A stretch of 64,000 bases of DNA from positions 41,432-105,431 of the forward strand of contig NZ_VKKX01000054.1 in NCBI RefSeq assembly GCF_008271655.1, written 5' to 3'. The notes under the pieces are model-generated. The model did not search any database. It was not told the origin of the DNA and saw nothing but the letters and a program-made list of their open reading frames with translations. Both the position numbers and the translations under genes were made by a program. Below, one piece after another: positions 24,261-34,454 of the stretch. Every line of letters starts with the position of its first letter. Within the stretch, counting starts at the first letter, position 1. This DNA is from Gemmobacter caeruleus. GTDB taxonomy: Bacteria; Pseudomonadota; Alphaproteobacteria; Rhodobacterales; Rhodobacteraceae.

Positions 24261-24890
24261 TCAGAGCCGCCGCACTGCCTCGGCCACGGCGGCGCCAAGG
24301 GTGGCATGGGCAGCGGCCTCGAAATGCACGCCGTCCAGCGGGCTGACCGCGATCACCTGACCCGCATCGAGGAACCCCGCCTTGCGCGAGGCCGCAAGCG
24401 CGGCATAAAGCGGCGGCAAGGCGCGGGATTTCGCGGCCGCCCCCCAGAAATCGGCGGCCAGAACGCCGGTTTCCATGACCGGCGGCGGGCAGATCAGCAA
24501 GACGCGAAAGCCGCCATGCCGGGTCTGCATCTCGGCCCCCGTCGCCAGATCGAGCAGCCCGGCGACCCCGCCCATCACGGTTTCGGGGCTGGCGCCAAAG
24601 CGGGTCTTCACGTCATTGGTGCCCAGCATGATCGTCAGCACGTCGATCGGCCCATGGCTTTGCAGCGCCTGGCGCAGGGCAGGGTGGCCGTTCATCAGCC
24701 CGTCCATGCCCGGATCGTCGAATTGCGCGGTGCGGCCGGGCAGGCCTTCCTCGACCAGATCCCAGCCAAGCGCGCGGGCCATGACCTGCGGCCAGCGGGT
24801 TGCCGCATCGAAACGGGCATAGGTCTCGGGGTCGGCCATGGGGGGCGTGCCGTGGGTATTGCTGTCGCCAAAGGTCAGGATGGTGGGCAT
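24261..24890 (-). CDS. SGNH/GDSL-family hydrolase (arylesterase-like)
   Basis: This 209-residue serine hydrolase shows the block I motif F-G-D-S-N-T-H-G (nucleophile serine near residue 9), the oxyanion glycine and asparagine in L-G-T-N-D-V-K, and the catalytic D/H pair in L-D-G-V-H-F near 190. No signal peptide is seen, so it acts in the cytoplasm. The G-D-S-N variant and length resemble the arylesterase/acyltransferase group; the natural ester is unknown. It converges head-on with exonuclease III without a spacer. Confidence 0.88.
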   Translation of the reverse strand: MPTILTFGDSNTHGTPPMADPETYARFDAATRWPQVMARALGWDLVEEGLPGRTAQFDDPGMDGLMNGHPALRQALQSHGPIDVLTIMLGTNDVKTRFGASPETVMGGVAGLLDLATGAEMQTRHGGFRVLLICPPPVMETGVLAADFWGAAAKSRALPPLYAALAASRKAGFLDAGQVIAVSPLDGVHFEAAAHATLGAAVAEAVRRL

Positions 24891-25008
24891 TGCGCGCTCC
24901 TCGCGGGTTTGGCGCAGGCTATCGCCGCCGCGCGGTGCTGCAAACCCCCTTGGCCTTTGCGCCCGCGCCGCCCATATAGGGGGCAAAGCCATCCTGCGTG
25001 AGGATCCC

Positions 25009-25911
25009 ATGTTCGGACTGACCGAAAACGCCCTGCCGCAAGGCGACCTGATCAAGGATTCGTCCGAGGCCACCTTCATGGCCGACGTGATCGAGACCAG
25101 CCGCGAAGTGCCGGTGATCGTCGATTTCTGGGCGCCCTGGTGCGGCCCCTGCAAACAGCTTGGCCCCGCGCTGGAGGCGGCGGTGACCGCGGCCAAGGGC
25201 CGGGTCAAGATGGTCAAGGTCAATGTTGACGAAAACCAGATGATCGCCGGGCAACTGCGCATCCAGTCGATTCCCACCGTCTATGCCTTTTGGCAGGGCC
25301 AGCCGGTCGATGGTTTCCAGGGCGCGCTGCCGGGATCCGAGATCCAGAAATTCATCGACCGCGTGGCGGGCATGGCCGGTGACGGCGGTCTGGGCGAGGC
25401 GCTGGACATGGCCGAGCAATCGCTGACCGAGGGTGACGCCCTCGGGGCGGCCGAAATCTTTGCCGCCATCCTGGGCGAAGATCCGGAAAACCCCGCCGCC
25501 TTTGGCGGTCTGGTCCGTGCGCATCTGGCTGCCGGCAATCTGGAACAGGCCGAGGCGTTCCTCGCCGGCGCGCCGGCCAGGATCGCGCAGGCGAAAGAGG
25601 TCGAGGCCGCCCGCGCCCAGATCGAACTGGCCAAGCAGGCCGCCAATGCCGGCCCCGAGGCCGAGCTGCGCGCCGCCGTTGCCGCCGACCCCGCCAACAA
25701 TCAGGCGCGCTTTGATCTTGCCGTGGCGCTGAATGCCGCCGGCAAGGTCGAGGAAGCGGTGGATGAACTGCTCGATCTGTTCCGCCGCGACCGGGAATGG
25801 AATGACGGCGCCGCCCGGGCGCAGCTTTTCACCATTTTCGATGCGCTGAAGCCGCAAGACCCCATTGTGCTGAAGGGGCGGCGCAAGCTTTCGTCAATGA
25901 TCTTTGCCTGA
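25009..25911 (+). CDS. Thioredoxin-domain co-chaperone, YbbN/CnoX-like
   Basis: This 300-residue protein combines an N-terminal thioredoxin fold with the C45-G-P-C48 active site (F-W-A-P-W-C-G-P-C-K) and a C-terminal TPR-like region from about 130 onwards (repeating A-L-x-x-A-E, G-A-A-E-I-F-A-A-I-L-x-x-D-P). That layout is YbbN/CnoX, a chaperone-linked holdase; unlike E. coli YbbN, which has lost the active C-x-x-C, this copy keeps it and may be redox active. The following Lon-N gene lies 28 bases away, a common pairing. Confidence 0.92.
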   Translation: MFGLTENALPQGDLIKDSSEATFMADVIETSREVPVIVDFWAPWCGPCKQLGPALEAAVTAAKGRVKMVKVNVDENQMIAGQLRIQSIPTVYAFWQGQPVDGFQGALPGSEIQKFIDRVAGMAGDGGLGEALDMAEQSLTEGDALGAAEIFAAILGEDPENPAAFGGLVRAHLAAGNLEQAEAFLAGAPARIAQAKEVEAARAQIELAKQAANAGPEAELRAAVAADPANNQARFDLAVALNAAGKVEEAVDELLDLFRRDREWNDGAARAQLFTIFDALKPQDPIVLKGRRKLSSMIFA

Positions 25912-25939
25912 TCGCCGTGGGCGGGCTAGGCTCTGAACC

Positions 25940-26578
25940 ATGACAAGAACGACCGATCTGCCGGAGGTGATCCCGGTCTTTCCCTTGCCCGGGGCGCTGT
26001 TGCTGCCCCGGGGCCGTTTGCCGCTGCATATTTTCGAGCCGCGCTATCTGGCCATGCTGACCGATTGCATGAAGACCGATCACCGGCTGATCGGCATGGT
26101 GCAGCCGCATGACACGCCCGGCGGGCAGCGGCTGCATCTGATCGGATGCGCCGGTAGGCTGACCGGGTTTTCGGAAACCGAAGATGGCCGCTACATGATC
26201 ACGCTGACCGGCATCTCGCGGTTCCGGCTGCGCGACGAGGTGGAGGGTTTTACCCCCTATCGCCGCTTTGCCGTGGATTGGGCGCCCTTTGCCCGCGATC
26301 TGGCCGGGGCCGAGACCTATCCCGGTTTCGACCGCGCCGGGTTTCTGGATCTGCTGGCGCGCTATTTCGCCTCGCAGGGGCTTTCGACCGATTGGGACAG
26401 CCTGCAAGAGGCCGAGCCCGAGCTGCTGATCACCACGCTGTCGATGCTGTGCCCCTTCGACGCCGCCGACAAGCAGGCCCTGCTGGAGGCGCCCTCGTTG
26501 CCCACGCGCTGCGAGACGCTGGTCACTTTGATGGAAATCGCCCTTCGGGGCGGCACGGACGGGGAGCCGCTGCAATGA
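25940..26578 (+). CDS. Lon N-terminal (LON substrate-binding) domain protein
   Basis: The 212-residue product consists only of a LON substrate-binding domain ([13 protein letters not shown] at the N-terminus, [11 protein letters not shown]) without ATPase or protease parts. Such stand-alone proteins are widespread and poorly understood. A cluster of acidic/aromatic residues follows in the helical C-terminal half. It overlaps the Trm112-like gene by 4 bases and follows the YbbN-like gene, so the three are probably one operon. Confidence 0.9.
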   Translation: MTRTTDLPEVIPVFPLPGALLLPRGRLPLHIFEPRYLAMLTDCMKTDHRLIGMVQPHDTPGGQRLHLIGCAGRLTGFSETEDGRYMITLTGISRFRLRDEVEGFTPYRRFAVDWAPFARDLAGAETYPGFDRAGFLDLLARYFASQGLSTDWDSLQEAEPELLITTLSMLCPFDAADKQALLEAPSLPTRCETLVTLMEIALRGGTDGEPLQ

Positions 26579-26757
26579 TGGACACGGTCACGGTAGAACG
26601 CCGGATGCTGGAATCGCTGGTCTGCCCGGTGACGCAGGCCCAGTTGACCTGGGATGCGGAGCGGCAGGAGCTGATCTCCAAGGCGGCCAATCTGGCCTTT
26701 CCGGTGCGCGACGGCATCCCGATCATGCTGGTTTCCGAGGCGCGCCCGCTGGAATAG
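26575..26757 (+). CDS. Trm112-family (UPF0434) small protein
   Basis: This 60-residue protein matches the bacterial Trm112-like family: [10 protein letters not shown], then [12 protein letters not shown] near the end. Only one cysteine remains of the zinc site, as in many bacterial copies. Two consecutive ATGs (26575, 26578) overlap the upstream stop; GGGGAG lies about 8 bases before the first, which is used here. The role in bacteria is unclear; eukaryotic Trm112 activates methyltransferases. Confidence 0.85.
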   Translation: MMDTVTVERRMLESLVCPVTQAQLTWDAERQELISKAANLAFPVRDGIPIMLVSEARPLE

Positions 26758-26766
26758 CGCCGCGCC

Positions 26767-27993
26767 TCAGATCGGCCGCCCCGCCAGCAGCCGCGGCAGA
26801 TCGCCGGTCAGCCCCGCCGCCTGCCGCATGAAGCCGCGCCGCAGCCCCGGCATGGCATTCACCAGCCCAAGCCCCAGATCGCGCCCGGCGCGCAGCAGCG
26901 GGTTGTCGTTGGAAAACAGCCGGTTCACGCTATCCATGCCAAGCGCCAGCACCGTGCTGTCGAACCGCCGCCAGCGCTGATATTGCTCCAGTGTGGTCAG
27001 GCTGCCGAAATCCTCGCCGCGGCGATGCGCCTCGATCACGACCTGCGCCAGCGCCGCCACGTCGCGCAGGCCAAGGTTCAGGCCCTGCCCGGCGATCGGA
27101 TGCACGCCGTGCGCCGCATCGCCCACCAGTGCCACGCGTGGCGCGACAAAGCTGTTGGCCAGCGTCAGGTTCAGCGGATAGGTGAAACGCGCGCCGGCCA
27201 GCGCGATCTCGCCCAGAAAATCGCCGAAACGCGGGCGCAGCGCGGCCAGATAGCCGTCATCGTCCAGCGCGTGAATGGCCTGCGCGGTGGCGTCACTCTC
27301 GCTCCAGACGATGCTGGAATGGTGCCCCCCTGCCAGCGGCAGGATGGCCAGCGGCCCCGAGGGCATGAAGAACTGATGCGCGGTGCCCTCATGGTGCTTT
27401 TCGTGCCGGATCGCGGTGACCAGCGCGGTCTGGCCATAGCCCCAGCCGCTGCGGCGGATGCCCGCGCGGCTGGCCACGCCCGATTGCCGCCCGTCGCAGC
27501 CCACCAGCAGCCGCGCCGCGATCTGCCGGCCCGATGCCAGCGTGACCGTCACTCCCTGCGGGTCAACCTCTTGTGCCGTCACGGTTTCGCCGGACAGAAG
27601 CGTGATGCCCGGCATGTCGCGCAGAGCGGCCAGAAAGGCCGCGTAAAGATGCCGGTCTTCGACCATGAAGCCCATCGGGCCTTCTTCCAGTTCCGCCGAA
27701 TCAAAGCCCAGCCAGAGAGGGGAGGGGCCGCGCCCGGCCACCCCGTCGCTGGCCTTGATCTTCAGGATCGGCTGGGGGCTTTCGATCCGGGGCCAGACGC
27801 CCGTCACCGCCAGCAGCCGCCGCGACGCCAGCGCCAGCGCATAGGCCCGCCCGTCAAACCCCGCCTCGGCGCGGGCCGGGGCAGGGCGGCTGTCCACCAC
27901 GATGACCTTCAGCCCGCCCTGGGCCAGTGCCAGCGCCAGCGCCGGCCCGTTCAGCCCGCCGCCCGCAATCAGAATGTCGCAATCTTCGCTCAT
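26767..27993 (-). CDS. FAD-dependent hydroxylase of the UbiH/UbiF/UbiI (COQ6) family
   Basis: This 408-residue flavoprotein monooxygenase is predicted to hydroxylate the ubiquinone ring. The dinucleotide motif D-I-L-I-A-G-G-G-L-N-G-P-A lies at 6-18, and the second FAD motif G-D-A-A-H-G-V-H-P-I-A-G-Q-G-L-N-L-G at about 287-304 contains the UbiH-type H-P-I-A-G-Q-G. Which ring position it attacks cannot be told from sequence. It converges with the Trm112-like gene and is divergent from the amidase. Confidence 0.9.
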   Translation of the reverse strand: MSEDCDILIAGGGLNGPALALALAQGGLKVIVVDSRPAPARAEAGFDGRAYALALASRRLLAVTGVWPRIESPQPILKIKASDGVAGRGPSPLWLGFDSAELEEGPMGFMVEDRHLYAAFLAALRDMPGITLLSGETVTAQEVDPQGVTVTLASGRQIAARLLVGCDGRQSGVASRAGIRRSGWGYGQTALVTAIRHEKHHEGTAHQFFMPSGPLAILPLAGGHHSSIVWSESDATAQAIHALDDDGYLAALRPRFGDFLGEIALAGARFTYPLNLTLANSFVAPRVALVGDAAHGVHPIAGQGLNLGLRDVAALAQVVIEAHRRGEDFGSLTTLEQYQRWRRFDSTVLALGMDSVNRLFSNDNPLLRAGRDLGLGLVNAMPGLRRGFMRQAAGLTGDLPRLLAGRPI

Positions 27994-28073
27994 GGCGCCA
28001 CTATGCCCCGCCGTTCGGGATTGTCCATGCGTTGTTGCGCCGCTAGCGTGGGGCGAAACAGGAGGGTCGGGCG

Positions 28074-29405
28074 ATGATGGACAAATGGCTCGGGCGGAGC
28101 GCGGCGGATCTGGGCCGCGCGATCGAGGCGGGCAAGATCAACCCGGTGGACCTGACCGAAGCCTATCTGGACGCGATCGCCCGCCACCCCGAGGCACGCC
28201 AGATCTATGCGCGCACCACCGCCGATCACGCCCGTTCGACCGCCGTCGCCGCGGCAGGACGGCAGCGCGCCGGCACGCGGATCGGTCCGCTGGATGGTGT
28301 GCCGCTCAGCTGGAAGGACAATTTCGATGTGGCGGGCGTGGCCTGCGAGGCCGGCAGCGCGCTGCTGAAGGGCCGCATCCCCGCGCAGGATGCCGAGGTG
28401 CTGCACACCGCCACCACACAGGGCCTGGTCTGTCTGGGCAAGACCCATATGACAGAACTGGCCTTTTCCGGACTTGGCCTCAACCCGGTGACGGCGACGC
28501 CGCCTTGCATCAACTTTCCCGGTGCGGTGCCGGGCGGGTCATCCTCGGGCGCGGCGGCGTCGGTGGCCTTCGGGCTGGCGGCGGCGGCAATCGCGTCGGA
28601 TACCGGCGGATCGGTGCGCCTGCCCGCCGCCTGGAACGATCTGGTCGGGTTGAAGACCACGCATGGGCGGCTGTCGCTCAAGGGTGTGGTGCCGCTTTGC
28701 GAACAGTTCGATACGGTCGGGCCGCTGGCCTCTACCGTCGAGGATTGCGCGCTGATCCTGTCGGCGCTGACCGCGCGTCGGCCGGCGGATCTGAAAGGCG
28801 CCACGCTGACCAATGCCCGGTTCGGCGTGCTGGATACCGTGGCCTTCGACCAGATCCGCGAGGCCCCCGCCAACGGGTTCGAGGATGCGCTGCATCGCAT
28901 GGCCAATGCCGGCGCCACGATCGACCATTTCACCGCCCCCGAAGTGGCCGAGGCGATGGACCTGGCGGGCCTGCTGTTCACCCCCGAGGCCTATGCCATC
29001 TGGGGCGAGGTGATCGAGGGCGCGCCGCAAAAGATGTTTCCCCCGGTGCTGGAGCGGTTCCGCGCCGGCGCCACCGTCAAGGCCACCGAATATGTGCGCG
29101 CCTGGCGCCGCCTGGGCGATCTGCGCAAGGAATGGGAGCGGCGGACCGGCGGCTTTGACGCCGTGCTGCTGCCCACTTCGCCGATCCTTCCGCCCGATGC
29201 GCAGCGCCTGATCGACGATCACGCCTATTTCACCGCCGAAAACCTGCTGGCCCTGCGCAATACCCGCATCGGCAATCTGATGGGGCTTTGCGTGTTGACC
29301 CTGCCCACCATGCAGCCCTCTTGCGGCCTGTCGCTGATGGGGCCGGCCATGCAGGAGGAACGGCTGTTGCGGCTGGGCGCCGCGGTGGAGCATGCGCTTG
29401 GATAA
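28074..29405 (+). CDS. Amidase-signature family amidohydrolase
   Basis: This 443-residue enzyme carries a complete Ser-cisSer-Lys triad: K81 in S-W-K-D-N-F, cis-Ser S156 in P-G-G-S-S-S-G-A, and nucleophile S180 in D-T-G-G-S-V-R-L-P-A. It hydrolyses an amide of unknown identity; GatA is unlikely because gatC/gatB are absent and the chain is shorter than usual. Two consecutive ATGs (28074 and 28077) follow the AGGAGG at 28060-28065. Confidence 0.92.
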   Translation: MMDKWLGRSAADLGRAIEAGKINPVDLTEAYLDAIARHPEARQIYARTTADHARSTAVAAAGRQRAGTRIGPLDGVPLSWKDNFDVAGVACEAGSALLKGRIPAQDAEVLHTATTQGLVCLGKTHMTELAFSGLGLNPVTATPPCINFPGAVPGGSSSGAAASVAFGLAAAAIASDTGGSVRLPAAWNDLVGLKTTHGRLSLKGVVPLCEQFDTVGPLASTVEDCALILSALTARRPADLKGATLTNARFGVLDTVAFDQIREAPANGFEDALHRMANAGATIDHFTAPEVAEAMDLAGLLFTPEAYAIWGEVIEGAPQKMFPPVLERFRAGATVKATEYVRAWRRLGDLRKEWERRTGGFDAVLLPTSPILPPDAQRLIDDHAYFTAENLLALRNTRIGNLMGLCVLTLPTMQPSCGLSLMGPAMQEERLLRLGAAVEHALG

Positions 29406-29536
29406 GGCGCGGGCAAAAACGCCACAACCTGCGTGACGCCCCCACCTTTGGTGTGTCGTTTTGCTGGACCGGGAAGAACTTGCCCGTTATCCTGCCTGTC
29501 AAACGGGGCGATACGACCCTGACATGAGGCAGTATA

Positions 29537-30715
29537 ATGGCGTTTCCTGAGCGGTTCTCGAACCTGCCGGATTATGCGTTTCCGCGTCTGCGGAAGCTGA
29601 TTGATCACATGCCCCCGGGCGGTGCCCCGCTTGCCATGACCATTGGCGAGCCGAAGCATGACATGCCCGCCTTTGTCGGGCCGATCCTGGCGGCGAACCT
29701 TGCGGGCTTCGGGGTCTATCCGCCCAATGACGGGACGCCCGAATTGCTGGGCGCGATCTCGGGCTGGGTGGCGCGGCGCTATGGCGTGACCCTGGCCGAG
29801 GATCGGCTGATGGTGCTGAACGGCACGCGCGAGGGGCTGTTCAACGCCTGCATCGCGCTGAGCCCGGAAACCAAGCGCGGCAAGCAGCCGGTCGTGCTGA
29901 TGCCCAACCCGTTCTATCAGGTCTATGCCGTGGCCGCGCTGACCGTGGGGGCAGAACCTGTCTATGTGCCGGCCACCGCCGCCACCGGCCATCTGCCCGA
30001 TTATGCCGGCCTGCCCGCCGATCTGCTGGATCGCGTGACCGTGGCCTATATCTGCTCGCCCGCCAATCCGCAGGGTGCCGTGGCCAGCCGCGACTATTGG
30101 AAGACGCTGCTCGCGCTGGCGGAAAAGCATGATTTCCAGATCTTCGCCGATGAATGCTATTCGGAGATCTGGCGCACCGCCCCGCCGCCCGGCATTCTGG
30201 AGGTCGCAGCCGAGATCGGCGCCGACCCCGAACGCGTGGTGGCCTTTCATTCGCTGTCGAAACGGTCGAACCTGCCGGGCCTGCGGTCGGGTTTCGCGGC
30301 TGCCGGGCCGCAAAGCATGATCCGCCTGCGCAAGCTGCGCGCCTTTGCCGGGGCACCGCTGCCCCTGCCGCTGCAACGGGTGGCCGAGGCCGCCTGGGCG
30401 GATGAGGATCACGTCACCACCTCGCGCGCGCGCTATCAGGCCAAGTTCGCCATGGCCGACCGCATCTTTGGCGGCATGCAGGGCTATGCTTCGCCCGAAG
30501 GGGGCTTTTTCCTGTGGCTGCCGGTCGAGGATGGCGAGGCGGCGACGGTCAAGCTCTGGACCGAGACGGGGGTGCGGGTTCTGCCCGGCGCCTATCTGTC
30601 GCGCGATGTGGCCGGGCAGAACCCCGGCAAGCCCTATATTCGCGTCGCGCTTGTCGCGGCAGAAGAAGAAACCGAGCGTGGCCTGACCCGGCTGCGCGAT
30701 TGTCTTTACGGCTGA
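29537..30715 (+). CDS. Class I/II aminotransferase (DapC-like)
   Basis: This 392-residue PLP enzyme shows the fold-I features [29 protein letters not shown] and the PLP lysine near 242 in [10 protein letters not shown]. The [10 protein letters not shown] run after the lysine is typical of succinyldiaminopimelate aminotransferases (DapC), so lysine/peptidoglycan biosynthesis is the best guess. It ends 7 bases before ftsK, so both may be co-transcribed. TGAGGC about 10 bases upstream serves as ribosome-binding site. Confidence 0.88.
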   Translation: MAFPERFSNLPDYAFPRLRKLIDHMPPGGAPLAMTIGEPKHDMPAFVGPILAANLAGFGVYPPNDGTPELLGAISGWVARRYGVTLAEDRLMVLNGTREGLFNACIALSPETKRGKQPVVLMPNPFYQVYAVAALTVGAEPVYVPATAATGHLPDYAGLPADLLDRVTVAYICSPANPQGAVASRDYWKTLLALAEKHDFQIFADECYSEIWRTAPPPGILEVAAEIGADPERVVAFHSLSKRSNLPGLRSGFAAAGPQSMIRLRKLRAFAGAPLPLPLQRVAEAAWADEDHVTTSRARYQAKFAMADRIFGGMQGYASPEGGFFLWLPVEDGEAATVKLWTETGVRVLPGAYLSRDVAGQNPGKPYIRVALVAAEEETERGLTRLRDCLYG

Positions 30716-30722
30716 GGTTCCC

Positions 30723-33700
30723 ATGGCTCTTTATCAGATGCGTCAACGCGACCCGCTGGTGGACCCCAATACCCAGGCCGCATTGGAACGCCGGGCGCGC
30801 GAATTGATCGGGCTGGGGCTGATGGCGCTGGCGACGATCTTTGTCGCCATGCTGCTGAGCTATTCGCCCGAGGATCCGGGCTGGCTTGTCGCCTCGGACC
30901 AGCCGGTGAGCAACTGGCTGGGCGGGCTGGGGGCGGCGATCTCCTCGACCCTGATGATCATCATCGGGCGCGGCGCCTGGGCCATTCCGCTGATCCTGTT
31001 CGCCTGGGGGTTGCGCTTCGTGCTGCATCGCGGGGCTGACCGGGCGATGTCGCGCATGGTCTTTGCGCTGATCGCGGTGGCGATGGTCTCGGCCTTTGCC
31101 GCGACCCATGTCCCGGGCGAGGCCTGGGAACGCGCGCATACCTTCGGTCTGGGCGGCCGCTTTGGCGATGCCGTGGTGGGGGCGCTGCTGGGTGTGGCCC
31201 CGGTCAAGGCGACCTTCGGGCTCAAGCTCATGTCGCTGCTGATGGGGCTGGCGGCGCTGGCGATGCTGAGCTTCGTCACCGGCGTTGACCGCGAAGAACT
31301 GCTGGCGCTGCGGCATTTCCTGGCGGTCGGGTCGGTCATGACCTATTCCCAGGCGATGCAGCTTGCCGGTCGGGGTGGGGTCGGGGCAGTGCAGGCCGCG
31401 CAGGCCTTGCAGGAACGCCACCGCCAGCGCCGCGCAGATGCGCAGGCCCTGCGCACCGCCGAGGCCGATCTGATGGCCCGCGCGCCGGTCAACCTGTCGG
31501 CGCCGCCGCCCATGGCCGCCGCCGGCGCCCGCCGCAGCCGGGTGATCCGCGCCGAGATGGAGCCGCCGCTGTCGCATCACCCCGAAGACGATTTCGTGCT
31601 GGAAGATGACGCCGACTGGCAGCCCGATTACGGGACCGCGACGCCGCTGCGCGGCATGGCTGCGCCCATGCCCCAGCACGCGCCCATGGCCGAGGGCTAT
31701 GAGCCGATACCCATGGCCGCGCCGAAAAAGCGCGAAGGGCTGTTGGGGCGCCTGTTCTTTGGCGCGCCCGAGCCTGAAATCCCCGAAATCCAACCCGCGT
31801 TTGAAGACTTCCAGATGGCCGACGACGACCTGCCCCCCGAAGACCGCATCAAGGCGCGCATCTCGGATGTGATCCGCAACCGCGTGCGGCTGGGCAAGGG
31901 CGCCGCGGCACCGCAGCCGCATATGACCCCGCTGCAAGCCGCGATCGCCCGCCGCGAACCGGCACTGGCACGGCGGGTGCAGCCGGGCCTGCGGGCAGAG
32001 CCGCCGCTGGTGGCCGCCCCCGTCGATCCGGCCGCGATGCCGGCGATGACTGCGGTATCGGCCGCCGTGGCCTCGGCCGCGGCGCGAGCGGCGGCGGCAC
32101 AGCAGCAACTGGCGCAGCAGGTGGCACAGCGCCCCGTCGCCCCCATGACGGCCCCTGTCTTGGCCCCGGTGGCCCGGTCGGCCCTGGCCTCTCCGGCGAT
32201 GCCGCCGCTGATGCTGCACCCGGCAGCCCCGCAATCTGCCGCACGACCGGCCCAGGGCGCGGCAGCCGCGGCCGCTTCGGCCGTGGCGGCGGCGATCCGT
32301 GCCGGCGCCGCCCGGGCGCAAGGACTGGCCCCGCAAGAGGTGCCGCAGGCCGGTCGCCCGGCGCCGCTGTCGCGCCCCCTCGGCGCACCGGCCGCGATGC
32401 AGCCGGCCCCGGTGATCGAACCCGTGGCCGAGACCATGGCCGAACCCGTCTGGGACGAGGCCCCCGCGCCCGCCCCGGCCTTCCTGCGCCGCAGCGCCCC
32501 CGCGCCGCACCTGCCGGAGCCGTCTTTCGGCCTGTCAGACGATCTGGCCGATTATGGCGACGATCCCGCCGATTGGCAGCCCGATACGCAGGACGATTTC
32601 GCCGAGGACGATTATACCCCCCTTGGCGCCGCGCCGATGCAGGTGCCGGGCAATCCGATGCCGCTGCGCGTCGCACCGCAACGCGATGGCGCGCTGCCGC
32701 ATCCCGCGGCGCCGCTGGTCGCGCCCGAGGTCAAGCGCGGCGTGGTGCAGCACCCGGCGAAAAAGCCGCTGCAACCCTCGACCCGCGCCGTGGCCGAGGC
32801 CCAGCCCCGCCTGCGGTTCGAGGATCAGGTGACGCAGGAATACGAACTGCCGCCGCTCTCGCTTCTGGCATCGGCCTCGACCGTTCAACGCCATGCGCTG
32901 TCGGATGAGGCGCTGGAAGAAAACGCCCGCATGCTCGAATCCGTGCTGGATGATTACGGCGTGAAAGGCGAAATCGTCTCGGTCCGTCCCGGTCCCGTTG
33001 TCACCATGTATGAACTGGAACCCGCGCCGGGCCTCAAGGCCAGCCGGGTGATCGGTCTGGCCGACGATATCGCGCGGTCGATGTCGGCGCTGTCGGCGCG
33101 GGTCTCCACCGTGCCGGGCCGGTCGGTGATCGGCATCGAACTGCCCAATGCCAGCCGCGAAAAGGTGGTGCTGCGCGAGATCCTCGCCGCGCGCGACTTT
33201 GGCGACAGCAACATGCGGCTGCCGCTGGCGCTGGGCAAGGATATCGGCGGCGACCCGGTTGTGGCCAACCTGTCCAAGATGCCCCACCTGCTGATCGCGG
33301 GCACCACTGGCTCGGGCAAGTCGGTCGCGATCAACACCATGATCCTGTCGCTGCTCTACAAGCTGACGCCCGAGGAATGCCGACTGATCATGATCGACCC
33401 CAAGATGCTGGAACTGTCGGTCTATGACGGCATTCCGCACCTTCTGTCGCCCGTGGTGACCGACCCGAAAAAGGCGGTCGTCGCCCTGAAATGGGTCGTG
33501 GGCGAGATGGAGGAACGCTATCGCAAGATGTCGAAGATGGGCGTGCGCAACATCGACGGCTATAACGGCCGCGTGCGCGAAGCGCAGGCCGCGGGCGAGA
33601 TGTTCCGCCGCACCATCCAGACCGGCTTTGACGAGGATACGGGCGAACCCGTGTTCGAGACCGAGGAATTCGCCCCGGTCGCGCTGCCCTATATCGTGGT

Positions 33701-34352
33701 GATCGTGGACGAGATGGCCGACCTGATGATGGTCGCCGGCAAGGAGATCGAGGCCTGCATCCAGCGTCTTGCGCAGATGGCGCGGGCCTCGGGCATTCAC
33801 CTGATCATGGCGACGCAGCGGCCTTCGGTCGATGTGATCACCGGCACGATCAAGGCGAACTTCCCCACTCGGATTTCCTTCCAGGTCACCTCCAAGATCG
33901 ACAGCCGCACCATCCTGGGCGAACAGGGCGCCGAACAGCTGCTGGGGCAGGGCGACATGCTCTATATGGGCAATGGCGCGCGCATCACCCGCATTCACGG
34001 ACCCTTCGTTTCGGACGAGGAGGTCGAGGAGATCGTGAACCACCTCAAATCCTTTGGCCCGCCGCAATACATGTCGGGCGTGGTCGAAGGCCCGGATGAC
34101 GAGGTGGCGGGCGATATCGACGCGGTGCTGGGGCTCAATGCCGGCGGCAATACCGATGGCGAGGATGCGCTTTATGATCAGGCCGTGGCGATTGTCGCGC
34201 GCGACCGGAAATGTTCCACCTCTTACATCCAGCGCAAGCTGGGCATCGGCTATAACAAGGCCGCGCGCCTGGTGGAACAGATGGAGGAGGAGGGCGTCGT
34301 GACCCCCGCCAACCATGTCGGCAAGCGCGAGATCCTGATCCCCGAAGCCTGA
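30723..34352 (+). CDS. ftsK: DNA translocase FtsK
   Basis: This 1209-residue septal DNA pump resolves and segregates chromosome dimers. Residues about 25-190 contain four transmembrane helices that anchor it at the division site. A long linker (about 200-690), very rich in alanine and proline, follows. The motor begins near 690 with P-P-L-S-L-L; Walker A G-T-T-G-S-G-K-S lies near 860-867 and Walker [10 protein letters not shown] near 990-1000. The C-terminal gamma domain (winged helix, [13 protein letters not shown]) ends the chain. The linker is unusually long for an alphaproteobacterial FtsK, which usually runs 800-1000 residues. A terminator follows. Confidence 0.95.
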   Translation: MALYQMRQRDPLVDPNTQAALERRARELIGLGLMALATIFVAMLLSYSPEDPGWLVASDQPVSNWLGGLGAAISSTLMIIIGRGAWAIPLILFAWGLRFVLHRGADRAMSRMVFALIAVAMVSAFAATHVPGEAWERAHTFGLGGRFGDAVVGALLGVAPVKATFGLKLMSLLMGLAALAMLSFVTGVDREELLALRHFLAVGSVMTYSQAMQLAGRGGVGAVQAAQALQERHRQRRADAQALRTAEADLMARAPVNLSAPPPMAAAGARRSRVIRAEMEPPLSHHPEDDFVLEDDADWQPDYGTATPLRGMAAPMPQHAPMAEGYEPIPMAAPKKREGLLGRLFFGAPEPEIPEIQPAFEDFQMADDDLPPEDRIKARISDVIRNRVRLGKGAAAPQPHMTPLQAAIARREPALARRVQPGLRAEPPLVAAPVDPAAMPAMTAVSAAVASAAARAAAAQQQLAQQVAQRPVAPMTAPVLAPVARSALASPAMPPLMLHPAAPQSAARPAQGAAAAAASAVAAAIRAGAARAQGLAPQEVPQAGRPAPLSRPLGAPAAMQPAPVIEPVAETMAEPVWDEAPAPAPAFLRRSAPAPHLPEPSFGLSDDLADYGDDPADWQPDTQDDFAEDDYTPLGAAPMQVPGNPMPLRVAPQRDGALPHPAAPLVAPEVKRGVVQHPAKKPLQPSTRAVAEAQPRLRFEDQVTQEYELPPLSLLASASTVQRHALSDEALEENARMLESVLDDYGVKGEIVSVRPGPVVTMYELEPAPGLKASRVIGLADDIARSMSALSARVSTVPGRSVIGIELPNASREKVVLREILAARDFGDSNMRLPLALGKDIGGDPVVANLSKMPHLLIAGTTGSGKSVAINTMILSLLYKLTPEECRLIMIDPKMLELSVYDGIPHLLSPVVTDPKKAVVALKWVVGEMEERYRKMSKMGVRNIDGYNGRVREAQAAGEMFRRTIQTGFDEDTGEPVFETEEFAPVALPYIVVIVDEMADLMMVAGKEIEACIQRLAQMARASGIHLIMATQRPSVDVITGTIKANFPTRISFQVTSKIDSRTILGEQGAEQLLGQGDMLYMGNGARITRIHGPFVSDEEVEEIVNHLKSFGPPQYMSGVVEGPDDEVAGDIDAVLGLNAGGNTDGEDALYDQAVAIVARDRKCSTSYIQRKLGIGYNKAARLVEQMEEEGVVTPANHVGKREILIPEA

Positions 34353-34357
34353 CCCCG

Positions 34358-34383
34358 AACCCCGCCGCAACCGGCGGGGTTTT
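34358..34383 (+). terminator. Rho-independent terminator after ftsK
   Basis: A 10-bp stem (34358-34367 with 34372-34381, loop CAAC) runs into TTTTGCTTT. Confidence 0.88.
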
Positions 34384-34454
34384 GCTTTGCCCGGCCGTGT
34401 GGCGGGGGTGAAAGCCCATGGCCGAATCTGCCCGCCCATGCTAGGTATCGTGGC

